From contig JAFRJC010000002.1 in assembly GCA_017432445.1 (NCBI GenBank), positions 1-59,728 on the forward strand: a DNA stretch of 59,728 nt, read 5' to 3'. Below are positions 17,464-26,065 of the stretch, one piece after another. Each line of letters starts with the position of its first letter. Position 1 is the stretch's first letter. The notes below the pieces were generated by a model. That model was not told where the DNA came from, ran no database searches, and saw only the letters and a program-made list of their open reading frames with translations. A program made the position numbers and the translations under genes. The DNA is from Eggerthellaceae bacterium (GTDB lineage Bacteria; Actinomycetota; Coriobacteriia; Coriobacteriales; Eggerthellaceae).

Positions 17464-17604
17464 ACTTTACGTTTCACGGTCTGCCATCTAAAGCAAACTG
17501 ATTTGCATTGTTTTCGAAGCCATATATTGCGGCGCCCGAGCTGTGACCGGCAACGCCATATTTAACGAACTGCTTATTAGAAGCATTATTCAGTAAGCAT
17601 GCAA
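17464..17604. other. Divergent leader region upstream of PPK2 and CmpB-like genes
   Basis: This part of the 364-base gap between divergent genes would form the 5' leader of the PPK2 transcript. It is A/T-rich and contains TAATAAGCAG and TTTGCTTTAGAT on the minus strand, but I cannot match it to a known riboswitch. Confidence 0.35.
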
Positions 17605-17633
17605 TTGAAAATAGAAAGACGCTGCTCTAGGAT
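17605..17633 (+). promoter_or_regulatory. Sigma70-type promoter of CmpB-like gene
   Basis: TTGAAA and TAGGAT are separated by exactly 17 bases, about 77 bases before the ATG at 17710. Confidence 0.65.
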
Positions 17634-17709
17634 TGTGCAAGAATAGCGACGTACGTTGCCTGCAAGGGGTGTGAGCGATCCTGGCAGGGTTCATGAAAGG
17701 AAGAGTTCC

Positions 17710-18924
17710 ATGGCCGAATCAGAAGTAAAGATGGGCAGGCGTACGTACGCACAGGATGAAGAGCCCGAGAAATACCCGTTGCTCGTGCGCATATACGGGG
17801 CCCTTGGCATCGTCGCTGGCGTCGTGCAGATCGTGGCGTTCGTCAGAGCAGTGCTCGCCGTGTTCTTCGGCAAGATCGACCTCTCAGTGCTTGACGACCA
17901 CACCTTGACGACGCTCGTCATCGGTATCGTGGCCATTGTGTTATCGGTTGCGCTGGCGGCGATGTTCATCGTGCTCGGCGTGCGTTTGCTGCGTGGAAAG
18001 CGTCACAGGGCGGCGCTCCTTTGCGTCATCATGATTGCATTCGAGGCGATTGTCCTCATATGTCACTTCATGCTCACCGGCCTGTCGAGCCACCTTATCC
18101 CGCCGGGCGTCAACATAATCATCCTTATCGTGTTGCAGTCGTACTCAGATCCGGCATTGCGCGACGAGCGCAAGCTTCAGCGACATCTCCAGGAGCTTGA
18201 TTGGAAATCCGAACAGGAAGAAGGCATCCTCGGCCTTGACACCACGGGCAAAGGCTACATGACGCTGAATTTCTTCAACATGTTCTGGATCTTCGTGGTC
18301 GCATGCATTGCAGGCCTCATCGGCGAGACCATCTGGCACATGACGGTAGACGATTTTGGCGTTTATCAAGACCGTGCAGGCTTGTTGTACGGTCCGTTCA
18401 GCCCCATCTACGGCGTGGGCGCAGTGCTCTTCGCCGTCGTCCTCAACCGTTTCCACGACAAGAACCCCATCATCATCTTCCTGGCAAGCGCCGTCATCGG
18501 TGGCGCGTTCGAGTTCTTCGTCAGCTGGTTCCTTGAGGTTGCGTTCGGTATCGTGGCCTGGGATTACACCGGAACGTTCCTCAACATCGGTGGGCGCACG
18601 AACTTCATGTTCATGTGCATATGGGGCGTGCTTGGCCTTCTGTGGGTAAGGTATGTCGTGCCGTGGCTCTTGAAGTTCATCAACAAGATTCCGTGGAATT
18701 GGCGCTACGTGGTCACGGGCGTGTGCACAGTGCTCATGGTCGTCGACTGCGTGCTGACCCTTGCGGCATTCGATTGCTGGTACAAGCGCTCGGCTGGTAC
18801 GATGGACTACGAGCGCCCGACTGCCATCGAGGCTTTCTGCAACGAAAACTACGATGACGAGTTCATGGCAAACCGCTTCCAGAGCATGACGATGACTACC
18901 GAAAGCGCATCCCGCGCAGAGTAG
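17710..18924 (+). CDS. Putative ABC-transporter type IV (CmpB/DUF1113) membrane protein
   Basis: This 404-residue integral membrane protein has an N-terminal four-helix part (about 25-160) and a C-terminal CmpB-like part (190-380) with GLLYGPFSPIYGVG, GGAFEFFVSWFLE and WDYTGTFLNIGGRTNFMF, which are typical of this family. The annotation as ABC-transporter component is inherited; no ATPase is nearby. The ATG has AAAGGAAGAG upstream, a good promoter precedes it and a strong terminator follows, so it is a monocistronic unit. A more distant relative is at 24045-25079. Confidence 0.85.
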   Translation: MAESEVKMGRRTYAQDEEPEKYPLLVRIYGALGIVAGVVQIVAFVRAVLAVFFGKIDLSVLDDHTLTTLVIGIVAIVLSVALAAMFIVLGVRLLRGKRHRAALLCVIMIAFEAIVLICHFMLTGLSSHLIPPGVNIIILIVLQSYSDPALRDERKLQRHLQELDWKSEQEEGILGLDTTGKGYMTLNFFNMFWIFVVACIAGLIGETIWHMTVDDFGVYQDRAGLLYGPFSPIYGVGAVLFAVVLNRFHDKNPIIIFLASAVIGGAFEFFVSWFLEVAFGIVAWDYTGTFLNIGGRTNFMFMCIWGVLGLLWVRYVVPWLLKFINKIPWNWRYVVTGVCTVLMVVDCVLTLAAFDCWYKRSAGTMDYERPTAIEAFCNENYDDEFMANRFQSMTMTTESASRAE

Positions 18925-18947
18925 GCGAGTAGAGTTCCAGCAGAGAG

Positions 18948-18994
18948 AGAACCGCGGGTCATGGGATGTCCCATAACCCGCGGTTCTTCCTTTT
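18948..18994 (+). terminator. Strong bidirectional terminator
   Basis: AGAACCGCGGGT and ATGGGA pair with TCCCAT and ACCCGCGGTTCT, a near-perfect 19-bp stem with a two-base loop, followed by TCCTTTT. Confidence 0.85.
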
Positions 18995-19009
18995 GAGCTT
19001 GCGACTTCC

Positions 19010-19241
19010 AGTGTGGCAGTTGGGCAGGGAGATACTTGTCCGCCTTTTTTACGCTCTTGCGGTCTAAGTCGGTGGCCACTGTCGCGCGAAGCGAGTCTAC
19101 GTCGAGGTGCGCATACCACACATCCAGATGCCCCATGTCGGCGAACTTGGCCATGCCTTCACGGTAGCCCTTGACGCATGCAAGCACGGCCGCCTTGCGT
19201 TCCTTTTTGGAAAAGCCGTTGTCGCGTCCGCATATCTCCAT
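19010..19241 (-). pseudogene. Remnant of a DUF2252 family gene
   Basis: The frame contains a short internal piece of a DUF2252 protein: GYREGMAKFADMGHLDVWYAH is the conserved block (cited here as GYREGMAKFADM and LDVWYAHLDVD), followed by a lysine-rich stretch. DUF2252 proteins are normally over 350 residues. Here neither the start nor the rest is present, and downstream the frame runs into the terminator and antisense of the preceding gene. It is a decayed gene with no expected product. Confidence 0.6.
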
Positions 19242-19317
19242 GCTTGCAGGATTGCGCGATGACCTACGGTTGCCCGATTAAATGCTATCGAAATATGAAG
19301 TGACGGCGGTTGGATTC

Positions 19318-19767
19318 CTATCGCATGTCAAGCTTCTTGCGCATACGCACGCAATCGAAAGGGCCGCTCTTGATTGCGGTGTCATCAACCGATTCGTAGC
19401 CATGTGCTTCATAGAAGCCAACGGCAACGTCGCGGGCGTCGATTAAGACTTCCTGGAAGCCGCATTCGCCCATCCATTTTTCGGCTTCGCTTATAACCAT
19501 CGTTCCGAGGTGCTTTCCGCGATACTCGGGCAAGACAACGACGCGTCCCATTGCCGCGCATCCCTTGCCTATTGGATAGAATCGGCAGGTCGCAACGGGG
19601 TAGCCGTCATCCAGAAGGACGATGTAGCCCGTCCCGTCCCCGTCGTGCTCATCGAATTCTTCCCTCAGCGAGATGTGGTGCTGGCGGTTCATCCCCTGAA
19701 TCCTGACCGAATAGGCTCCAGCCCGCTGCCACTCTTCTTCTGCCCTGACGACCTCAAGATTCCCCAT
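19318..19767 (-). CDS. GNAT-family N-acetyltransferase
   Basis: This 149-residue enzyme of the GNAT fold transfers an acetyl group from acetyl-CoA to an amine. Visible features are the strand VATCRFYPI, the acetyl-CoA loop motif region MGRVVVLPEYRGKHLG (R-G-K-x-L-G at 83-88) and the C-terminal ARDVAVGFYEAHGYE typical of ElaA/Gcn5-like members. The ATG has AGGAG seven bases upstream. The substrate is unknown. No operon partner is present; the DUF2252 remnant lies downstream. Confidence 0.88.
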   Translation of the reverse strand: MGNLEVVRAEEEWQRAGAYSVRIQGMNRQHHISLREEFDEHDGDGTGYIVLLDDGYPVATCRFYPIGKGCAAMGRVVVLPEYRGKHLGTMVISEAEKWMGECGFQEVLIDARDVAVGFYEAHGYESVDDTAIKSGPFDCVRMRKKLDMR

Positions 19768-19961
19768 AGCGCAACTCCTGCAATTCTGGCGTGCTGTCTC
19801 GGTGATTCTAATGCAAGTTGTCCGCTTGGCATATGTGGCAATGGGCGTTGTGGGACGCTGTTCCTGCGTTGGATACCTGCCTATGGATACAGTCGGTTAG
19901 ATGCGCGTATACTTTATGCAATGCCATGCTGCAGGATAGGCGCGAAATTGAAAGGATACCC

Positions 19962-21908
19962 ATGAAGCGAGATTACCCGAACCTGTGCAAGCCGCTGAAC
20001 GTCGGGAACGTGACTCTGCGCAACAGGATGTGCTCGGCGCCGATGGGCGCGACCGACATCGATGCGAACGGCACGCCCGGACCGCGTACGCAGGGCTTCT
20101 ACGAGCTGCGTGCCAAGGGGGGCGCGGCCGTTGTGACCGTGAGCGAGCTCGTTGTTCACCCAGAAACCGACGGTTCCCAGATGCTGCATCTCTCGCTTTC
20201 CACGCCCGGTCAGCTCGGCGCCTTCACGTTCGTGGCCGACGCCATCAAGCGCCATGGTTCCATTCCGAGCATCGAGCTCTCGCATTCGGGTCAGTATGCG
20301 GGTACCTATATGGTGGACAAGAAGAAGAAGGGATCGCTTTGCCAGTACGGCCCCTCCGACGGCGTGCGTCCTGACGGCATGCCCGTGAAGGCGCTCACCC
20401 GCGAGCAGATTGCCGATATCGTCGCTGCATACGGAACCGCGGCGGAGCTCGCGAAGCGCGCGGGTTTCGAGATGGTCATGCTGCACGTGGGACATGGTTG
20501 GCTTCTGAACCAGTTCCTCTCGCCGTATTTCAACAAGCGCGACGATGAGTACGGAGGAGCGCTCGAGAACCGCGTGCGCATCGTGCGCGAGGTGCTCGGC
20601 TCCATTCGCGAGGCAGTTGGCACGGGATTCCCCATTGAGATGCGCATGAGCGGCTCGGAGCTCTTCGAAGGCGGCTACGACCTGGAGGAGGGCTGCCGCA
20701 TCGCCGAGGCGCTCGAGGATCTGGTGGACATAATCCACGTGTCGGCCGGCTCCTACCAGTTCGGGTTTTCGATCACGCATCCCTCGATGTTCCGTGATCA
20801 CGGCTGCAACGTGTACTTGGCAGCAGAGATAAAGAAGCACGTGAGCAAACCAGTTGCCACCATCGGGGGATTGTCCGACCCCGCGCAGATGGAAGAGATT
20901 ATCGCGTCAGGCAAGGCGGACATCGTGGTGATGGGCCGAGGGCTTCTGGCCGATCCGGAGCTACCCAACAAGGTGATGTCCAACCGCGGCGACGAGGTGG
21001 TCAAGTGCCTGCGCTGCTTCGTTTGCATGGCCGAGCGCCCCATGACCCAGACCCGCCGCTGCGCCGTGAACCCGCTCATCGGGCGCGAAATCGAAGGCAT
21101 GCGCCTAACGCCCGCTCTCGAACGTAAGCGCGTGCTCGTGGTGGGCGGCGGCATTGCCGGCATGGTGGCCGCTTACACTGCAGCCAAGCGCGGGCATGAG
21201 GTGACGCTGTGCGAGGCGAACGGCGAGCTTGGCGGCATCCTGCGCTTGGAGCAGGCACTTCCCTTCAAGCACGAGATGTACGAGCTGGGGTGCACCTACG
21301 AGTTGCTGTGCAGGCGTGCAGGCGTGGACATCCGCCTGAACACGCCTGTTGACGCGGCGTTTGCCGAAGAGTTTGCCGCCGACGCCGCCATCATTGCCGT
21401 GGGTTCCGAGGCCAAGAAGCCGCCGTTCCCCATTGCCGAGGACACATGCGTGCTCTCGATCGAGGACCTGCATATCGGCGGGAAGAAGGCGGAAGGCGAA
21501 GTGGTCGTCGCGGGCGCAGGGCTGACCGGGTGCGAATGCGCCCTTCACCTGGCACATGAGGGCAAATCCGTGCACCTCATTGCCAGCCGCTCCGAGCTCG
21601 CCATCGATTGCAACATCCGCAACCGCCCCATCCTGCTCGCCGAGATAGAGGCGGCCGGCATCGACGTGCGTACGGGCGCCCGTGTGGCGCGCGTCGAGAA
21701 AGGCCAGGTCGTATGCACAACGTCCGAAGGTGAGATCACGGTGCCGGCTGATACGGTGGTCTGCGCCATCGGCCAGCGCTCACGCACCGAAGCGGTCGAC
21801 GAGCTGCGCGACGCGGCGCCGTTTGTGCGCATTGTCGGCGATGCCGTGCGCCCCGGCACGATTACCGCCGCCGTGTACCAGGCCTACCACGCAGCGCTCG
21901 ATTTATAG
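19962..21908 (+). CDS. Old-yellow-enzyme family FMN/FAD/4Fe-4S oxidoreductase
   Basis: This 648-residue NAD(P)H:flavin oxidoreductase resembles 2,4-dienoyl-CoA reductase and the bile-acid and drug-reducing enzymes of gut anaerobes. Residues 1-340 form the FMN TIM barrel (LSHSGQYAG, HVGHGWLLNQFLSPYFNKRDDEYGG is the substrate region, cited as HGWLLNQFLSPYFN). A CLRC..C...C(12)C cluster near 347-365 binds a 4Fe-4S centre, then GGGIAGM and GAGLTGCE mark FAD and NADH domains. The ATG has AAAGGA upstream. It probably reduces an activated C=C bond in the cytosol; substrate unknown. Confidence 0.92.
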   Translation: MKRDYPNLCKPLNVGNVTLRNRMCSAPMGATDIDANGTPGPRTQGFYELRAKGGAAVVTVSELVVHPETDGSQMLHLSLSTPGQLGAFTFVADAIKRHGSIPSIELSHSGQYAGTYMVDKKKKGSLCQYGPSDGVRPDGMPVKALTREQIADIVAAYGTAAELAKRAGFEMVMLHVGHGWLLNQFLSPYFNKRDDEYGGALENRVRIVREVLGSIREAVGTGFPIEMRMSGSELFEGGYDLEEGCRIAEALEDLVDIIHVSAGSYQFGFSITHPSMFRDHGCNVYLAAEIKKHVSKPVATIGGLSDPAQMEEIIASGKADIVVMGRGLLADPELPNKVMSNRGDEVVKCLRCFVCMAERPMTQTRRCAVNPLIGREIEGMRLTPALERKRVLVVGGGIAGMVAAYTAAKRGHEVTLCEANGELGGILRLEQALPFKHEMYELGCTYELLCRRAGVDIRLNTPVDAAFAEEFAADAAIIAVGSEAKKPPFPIAEDTCVLSIEDLHIGGKKAEGEVVVAGAGLTGCECALHLAHEGKSVHLIASRSELAIDCNIRNRPILLAEIEAAGIDVRTGARVARVEKGQVVCTTSEGEITVPADTVVCAIGQRSRTEAVDELRDAAPFVRIVGDAVRPGTITAAVYQAYHAALDL

Positions 21909-21950
21909 AAACACGAAGAAAAGAAAGGCAGTTAATTCAAGGGACGGGCA

Positions 21951-22007
21951 TGTGACAGGGACGGTGGTTTGTCGCAGCTATGTGGCAAGCTGCCGTCTCT
22001 TGTCATA
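21951..22007. repeat. Imperfect palindrome (REP-like)
   Basis: GACAGGGACGGT pairs imperfectly with GCCGTCTCTTGTC across a central segment, in the gap after the oxidoreductase gene. It resembles repetitive extragenic palindromes rather than a clean terminator. Confidence 0.4.
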
Positions 22008-22072
22008 GCCATGCCAAGAACGAGCATTTTGTTCAGTTGGCCTTCTGCTGTATCTTTGCCCCAATGGCCTGG

Positions 22073-22078
22073 TATAAT
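22073..22078 (+). promoter_or_regulatory. Extended -10 element (TGGTATAAT)
   Basis: A perfect TATAAT preceded by TG one base upstream lies 36 bases before the lipoprotein ATG at 22114; no good -35 is needed for extended -10 promoters. Confidence 0.6.
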
Positions 22079-22113
22079 TCAACGTATGGATTTGCCAACA
22101 GACAGGAGGGAAA

Positions 22114-23229
22114 ATGAGAATAATCGCAGTATTTGCCGCAGCAGCGGTGTTGGCATTCACATTAGCAGGATGCGGCTCATCGTCGGCTTCGAGCTCGGCG
22201 GAATCGAGCGAGTCCATGAGCGCGTCTGACGTGTCGGCATCTAGCTCGGCAGAGTCGAGCTCGGCGGCCCAGACCGACTCGACGGTCAAGTTCACCAAAG
22301 TCAAGACTGCTGACGAGGCAGCCAAGGGGGCCGGAATCGACAAGTTCGGCGTCTTCGACAAGATCACCCTCGACGACGCGGAGTACAAGGACCCGGCGTT
22401 CGCCTATGCTGAGGGCGTAGCCGAGGCGAATTACGAGAACGGCGCCATCGGCCTCATCGTTCGCAAGGCAGATGGCAAGCACACCGCGCCGCTGACCGAC
22501 CGCGATAAGACCGAGTTCGCCCAGACGTGGACGAAGAGCTACGAAAGCCTGGACGTCACCTGCTACGGAGCAGCCAAGGGTGCAGCGACGGTTTTCACCT
22601 GGGCTGACGGCACGCAGGAATTCGGTGTTACTTACCAAGGCCTTGGTGGCGAGGAAGTCTCCCTCGACTCCGATGAAGTTGCGGCAGTCGTGAAGGCGCT
22701 GAAGGAAGCCAACGCAAAAGAGCAGCCCAAGAAGGAAGAGCCTAAGCAGGAACAGCCGAAGCAGGAAGAATCCAATGACAACGCTGACGACGGCATGATC
22801 GAAGAAGGCGGCGCAGGCGTTCTGAACGGCATGGATCCCGCCGCCATCATCGCGAACGCGGGGCTCGGCGAGGTGGTAAGCTCCACGCAGGTCCAGCTCA
22901 ACGATGGCAACTGGTACTGGCAAGTAGAGGCCAGGACCGATGACGGCGGCGAGAGCACCTACGTCATCGACGTGAACGGCAACATCACGAACGTGAGCGG
23001 TGAGCAAAATGACGGCGACGACGGCATGATCGAAGAAGGCGGCGCGGGCGTTCTGAACGGCATGGATCCCGGCGCCATCATCGCGAACGCGGGGCTCGGC
23101 GAGGTGGTAAGCTCCTCGGAGGTCCAGCTCGACGACGGCGACTGGTACTGGCAAGTAGAGGCCAGGGACGATGACGGCGACGTGAGCACCTACTACATTG
23201 ACGTGAACGGCAACATTAGCGAAGCGTAA
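22114..23229 (+). CDS. Lipoprotein with tandem PepSY-like repeats
   Basis: This 371-residue lipoprotein has lipobox LAGC (Cys 20), a Ser/Ala/Glu-rich spacer (21-55), a globular part (57-198), a Lys/Glu/Pro/Gln hinge (200-220) and two 67-residue repeats (226-292 and 303-369). Each repeat has GMDP.AIIANAGLGEVVSS, then WYWQVEAR and a terminal IDVNGNI, which resembles the PepSY pattern (A..IA..AG...DG..Y.VE...DG....V...G.I). PepSY domains often modulate peptidases or bind extracellular partners; that is inference. The repeats are nearly identical in DNA, so the copy number may change by recombination. Confidence 0.85.
   Translation: MRIIAVFAAAAVLAFTLAGCGSSSASSSAESSESMSASDVSASSSAESSSAAQTDSTVKFTKVKTADEAAKGAGIDKFGVFDKITLDDAEYKDPAFAYAEGVAEANYENGAIGLIVRKADGKHTAPLTDRDKTEFAQTWTKSYESLDVTCYGAAKGAATVFTWADGTQEFGVTYQGLGGEEVSLDSDEVAAVVKALKEANAKEQPKKEEPKQEQPKQEESNDNADDGMIEEGGAGVLNGMDPAAIIANAGLGEVVSSTQVQLNDGNWYWQVEARTDDGGESTYVIDVNGNITNVSGEQNDGDDGMIEEGGAGVLNGMDPGAIIANAGLGEVVSSSEVQLDDGDWYWQVEARDDDGDVSTYYIDVNGNISEA
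22789..22989 (+). repeat. Intragenic direct repeat, unit 1
   Basis: First 201-base unit encoding DGMIEEGG...NGNIT; the period to the second unit is 231 bases. Confidence 0.85.
23020..23220 (+). repeat. Intragenic direct repeat, unit 2
   Basis: Second unit encoding DGMIEEGG...NGNIS; the first ~90 bases differ from unit 1 at only a few positions. Confidence 0.85.
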
Positions 23230-23257
23230 TCCATCCGCAAAATTGCCCGGTACAACG

Positions 23258-23292
23258 GGCGTGGCCGGGACATTCCCGGCCACGCCTTTATA
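23258..23292 (+). terminator. Terminator after PepSY-like lipoprotein gene
   Basis: A perfect 13-bp stem (GGCGTGGCCGGGA and complement) with a three-base loop, followed by TTTATATA. Confidence 0.8.
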
Positions 23293-23331
23293 TATCCGCG
23301 ACTCTAAAGAGGTGCGTCTTGTCGTTAGCCC

Positions 23332-23916
23332 CTAGCAGGCAAACGGGTCGCGAGTGGGATCGTCGTTCCAAATGTACTCAGCGTAACGGGCGGTCTTCTC
23401 GGCGCATTCACGATCGCAGACATCGGCAATGAACCCGAGAGCCATGTCGGTGCCAGCCGATACCCCCGACGAGACGTACAGGTTGCCATCGACGGTCCAG
23501 CGGGCGTTTCGCTCCCACCTCACAGAGGGGAACAGCTCCTCGGCCCTATCCATGCGCGCCTTGTACGTAGTGGCACGGCGACCGTCGAGCACGCCCGCTT
23601 TCGCATACAGGAACGCGCCGTTGCATACCGATAGCACGTATTTTGCCTGATCGGACATCTGCGCGAGCCGCGCGATGAACGCGTCGTCTTCAAGCATCTC
23701 GTATACGCCCATGCCGCCGGGGACAAGTAGCACCTCCGGTTCGCCGACGCTGTCGAGCGCTTGCGTTTTCACGGGAACGCCCTGGTAGCTTGTCACAATG
23801 CCGCCTTGCAGGGAATAGAACTCAATCTGGAATTCCCCCGAAGCGCCGAGCATTTCAACCGGGCCGAAGACATCAAGCGTCTCGAATCCCTCGAACAAGA
23901 CTGCAGTTACGTTCAT
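23332..23916 (-). CDS. DJ-1/PfpI family protein
   Basis: This 194-residue protein has the class I glutamine-amidotransferase-like fold of the DJ-1/PfpI superfamily. The nucleophile elbow is SVCNGAFLYAKAGVLDGRRAT (cited as VCNGAFL, Cys around 99), with LVPGGMGV before it. Members include isonitrile hydratase, glyoxalase III-like enzymes and stand-alone versions of the AraC N-terminal domain; the LDGRRATTY region is closest to isonitrile hydratase/AraC-type. The ATG at 23916 has GAAGGGA upstream and is preferred over 23937. Exact reaction unknown. Confidence 0.85.
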   Translation of the reverse strand: MNVTAVLFEGFETLDVFGPVEMLGASGEFQIEFYSLQGGIVTSYQGVPVKTQALDSVGEPEVLLVPGGMGVYEMLEDDAFIARLAQMSDQAKYVLSVCNGAFLYAKAGVLDGRRATTYKARMDRAEELFPSVRWERNARWTVDGNLYVSSGVSAGTDMALGFIADVCDRECAEKTARYAEYIWNDDPTRDPFAC

Positions 23917-24044
23917 GAGCGATTCCCTTCTCTTCAAGTGTTTCGAGGCCGAAGGCCACGAGGGCTTGGCCGTCCACTACATCGTGAGGTAGCTCGCGGC
24001 AAGCCGGATAAAAGCCCTAGTCACAGTAACTAGGCATCATTGGG

Positions 24045-25079
24045 CTATGCCTGAGGCGCCGAGCTTGGGGTTGTATCCGTATTTCCAAAAGGCAATTGGT
24101 CGGGAAGGACCTGGTAGAGCAGCTCGAGGAGGAGGAAGAACGATCCGAACCCCATGAGCGTCCCGTCAAGTGCGGTATTGCCAGCCCGTGCCATGAGCTT
24201 TTCAAGGGCGGGCAGCAACCACCAAACACCCCAGGTGGCGATAATCGAATAGAACAACGAGTTCTGCAGGCAAATCTGGCCTTGGAAGTTGAAGCGCATG
24301 TCGCGATAGTCCCACAACTCGTAGTTCCTGTTGGCCACCATGCCCGTAGCATAGTCGACGCTGGTGCATACGGCTTGGTTCACGAAGAAACTCGCAGCAA
24401 GCGCAAGGGGTGTGGCCAGCGCAGCCGGTATGCGCCCCGCTTCGCTCAAGCCGTTCATGGCACCCTGCAGCGCATTTTTTGCAGGCACGAGCACCAAGTC
24501 GGCCAGCACGGCAGCCGTGCCCTCTGCGGGGAACGGGAACAGCCATTGATCCCACAGCATGTGGTTTTCACGGTCGTACCCACCTTTGAAGATGCCATGC
24601 TTGATTCCCAGGCAGAACAGTATTTCCACCCAATGTCCCAGCATCGAGAACGTCATGAAGTACAGCCCGAGCTTGCGTGCCTGCGGATACCAGGACGCAG
24701 ATGACAGCGGACCGTCGAAAGTGGGGATGCCGGCCTTGCGCGCGTGGATGCGGGATGCGGTGGCCAGCCTGACGAGTGCAACTGATTCCACAGCGTGTGC
24801 TACGGGCATGGCCTGGTTGAAGACACGCTCTTTCCAGGACTTTTTTGACCAGGTGCGCGTCACATATGTGCCCTTGCGGATGAGGTTTGCAGCGCCCAAG
24901 GCAACGGTTGCCGTCGCGGTAGCGCATGCCACAGGCAGCGTCGCCTTCGAGTGGCGATGCGCGAACCATGCGCTTAGGGCCGTGCCGACGACACTTGCAC
25001 CGGTTCGCCAGAAACTCAGGTCATAGGGCAGTTTGTTGGGATCCGATGATGCCGAGTATGCGTACCAGGATGCGATCAT
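24045..25079 (-). CDS. CmpB-like (putative ABC-transporter type IV) membrane protein
   Basis: This 344-residue protein has about eight membrane helices. The C-terminal half carries the family pattern: FSMLGHWVEILFCL, then NRNYELWDYRDMRFNFQGQICLQNS (cited as YELWDYRDM and NFQGQICLQNSL), close to the WDY...F.G.ICL motif of CmpB/DUF1113 proteins. The ATG has AAGGAG five bases upstream. It is a monocistronic paralogue of the protein at 17710. No transport partner genes are visible, so transport is unproven. Confidence 0.75.
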   Translation of the reverse strand: MIASWYAYSASSDPNKLPYDLSFWRTGASVVGTALSAWFAHRHSKATLPVACATATATVALGAANLIRKGTYVTRTWSKKSWKERVFNQAMPVAHAVESVALVRLATASRIHARKAGIPTFDGPLSSASWYPQARKLGLYFMTFSMLGHWVEILFCLGIKHGIFKGGYDRENHMLWDQWLFPFPAEGTAAVLADLVLVPAKNALQGAMNGLSEAGRIPAALATPLALAASFFVNQAVCTSVDYATGMVANRNYELWDYRDMRFNFQGQICLQNSLFYSIIATWGVWWLLPALEKLMARAGNTALDGTLMGFGSFFLLLELLYQVLPDQLPFGNTDTTPSSAPQA

Positions 25080-25374
25080 GGGCTCTCCTTACAAGAAGCC
25101 GATACCAAGGCTAGCACCCTACCATTGTAGCCGTAAACGCAGCCGACGGCGAAGCGGCACAGAGATAGTTTTATCCGCAAGAGCTACCGTTCACAAGCTG
25201 CTCGGATCCGTCAGCGGGATTGCAGTTTAGGTGTGCGAGGACGTGCTTGCTGAGACGGCCTCATGATAACGATTGCTCCCTGATTGTTACCTCGCAGGGC
25301 AATCCAGAGCTAAAGGCTAAATAAAAAGGCCAGATATTATGGGCCGACCAGGGTTTTATGGCTGCATTCGCGAT
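25080..25374. other. Intergenic region, nothing recognised
   Basis: About 300 bases upstream of the leftward CmpB-like gene and downstream of the small gene at 25440. It should contain the CmpB-like gene promoter. I see no RNA gene, no coding frame with a ribosome site and no clear repeat. Confidence 0.4.
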
Positions 25375-25408
25375 ATAAAAAACCGCCGTCCACTGCGGGA
25401 TGGCGGTT
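25375..25408 (-). terminator. Terminator of the 53-aa gene
   Basis: AACCGCC.TCC pairs with GGA.GGCGGTT and on the minus strand is followed by TTTTTT. It lies 32 bases after the stop of the small gene at 25440. Confidence 0.75.
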
Positions 25409-25439
25409 CTGATGCCTGATTGCTGGAAGGGGGGATCGA

Positions 25440-25601
25440 CTACTTCAGACGATCGGTGTGAATCAGGTTGCTGCAAGTGTGATAGCCATCGGTGCGCAGC
25501 GGGTAAGTGATGGTGCCCTGAATCTTCGCATCGCGGATGACCGCTTCGATGACTTCTTTCATGGTCATGTTTCCGTAGTCGCGCACTTTGTTCTCGCTCA
25601 T
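25440..25601 (-). CDS. Small hypothetical protein (53 aa)
   Basis: This short gene has an AGGAG site six bases before its ATG and a strong terminator after its stop, so it is very likely expressed. The product begins MSENKVRDYGNMTMKEVIEAVIRDAKIQ and continues with GTITYPLRTDGYHTC; it is soluble with one cysteine and ends in HTDRLK. I do not recognise a family. Its helix MTMKEVIEAVIRDA looks like an amphipathic dimerisation helix. It stands alone between the CmpB-like gene and a DUF3795 relic. Confidence 0.7.
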   Translation of the reverse strand: MSENKVRDYGNMTMKEVIEAVIRDAKIQGTITYPLRTDGYHTCSNLIHTDRLK

Positions 25602-25677
25602 TTCTTTCTCCTATCGTTCGGGTTCCTGACGAGATGCAAACACCATACGCTGATTCCGTTGCCGCAAAGCGTCAATA

Positions 25678-26001
25678 TTGCGAACGACATACCAGCTGAA
25701 GGATATAGAAAAGGCCAAGCGAATTGGCATCGACGCTTACCGTGACGAGCAGCTGGCGAAGAAGGCGCTGCTCAATCGCCTTTTGGAGGACTTCGATGAC
25801 GGCGAGCATGACGTGTTCTTCTGCTTGGCCGTAAACATGCTCGAAGTCGGCGATATCGAAATCGCAATCGATAGAGCCGGCGCTTCAACGGATTTCGCCT
25901 CCGCGTCTGGCGAAGCCGCCCTTGCCGAGCGCGAACTCCGATTGATTGCCGACGAGAAGGGCGTGCCCCTCGAGCTGCGTCGATGGAATGGTTCTTGGTA
26001 G
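25678..26001 (+). pseudogene. 5'-truncated DUF3795 gene
   Basis: The frame aligns with the C-terminal half of the DUF3795 protein at 2729: both share the pattern KAK.IGI.AY..EQ....LL..LL.......F.LAVN.L...E.....A. The whole cysteine-rich N-terminal region is missing; upstream sequence in any frame has no such cysteines and only a TTG without ribosome site is available. It is most likely a decayed duplicate. A short expressed C-terminal form cannot be excluded. Confidence 0.65.
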
Positions 26002-26065
26002 GACCAGGACGATATAGCAGAACGCCACAGATTAGCCACCGATTGCAATGAACGGAGAAAACCTC

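Noticed and set aside
22789..23220. Possible CRISPR-like repeat
   Set aside because: The repeat units are 201 bases long, coding, and only two; no spacer-repeat array exists anywhere in the window.
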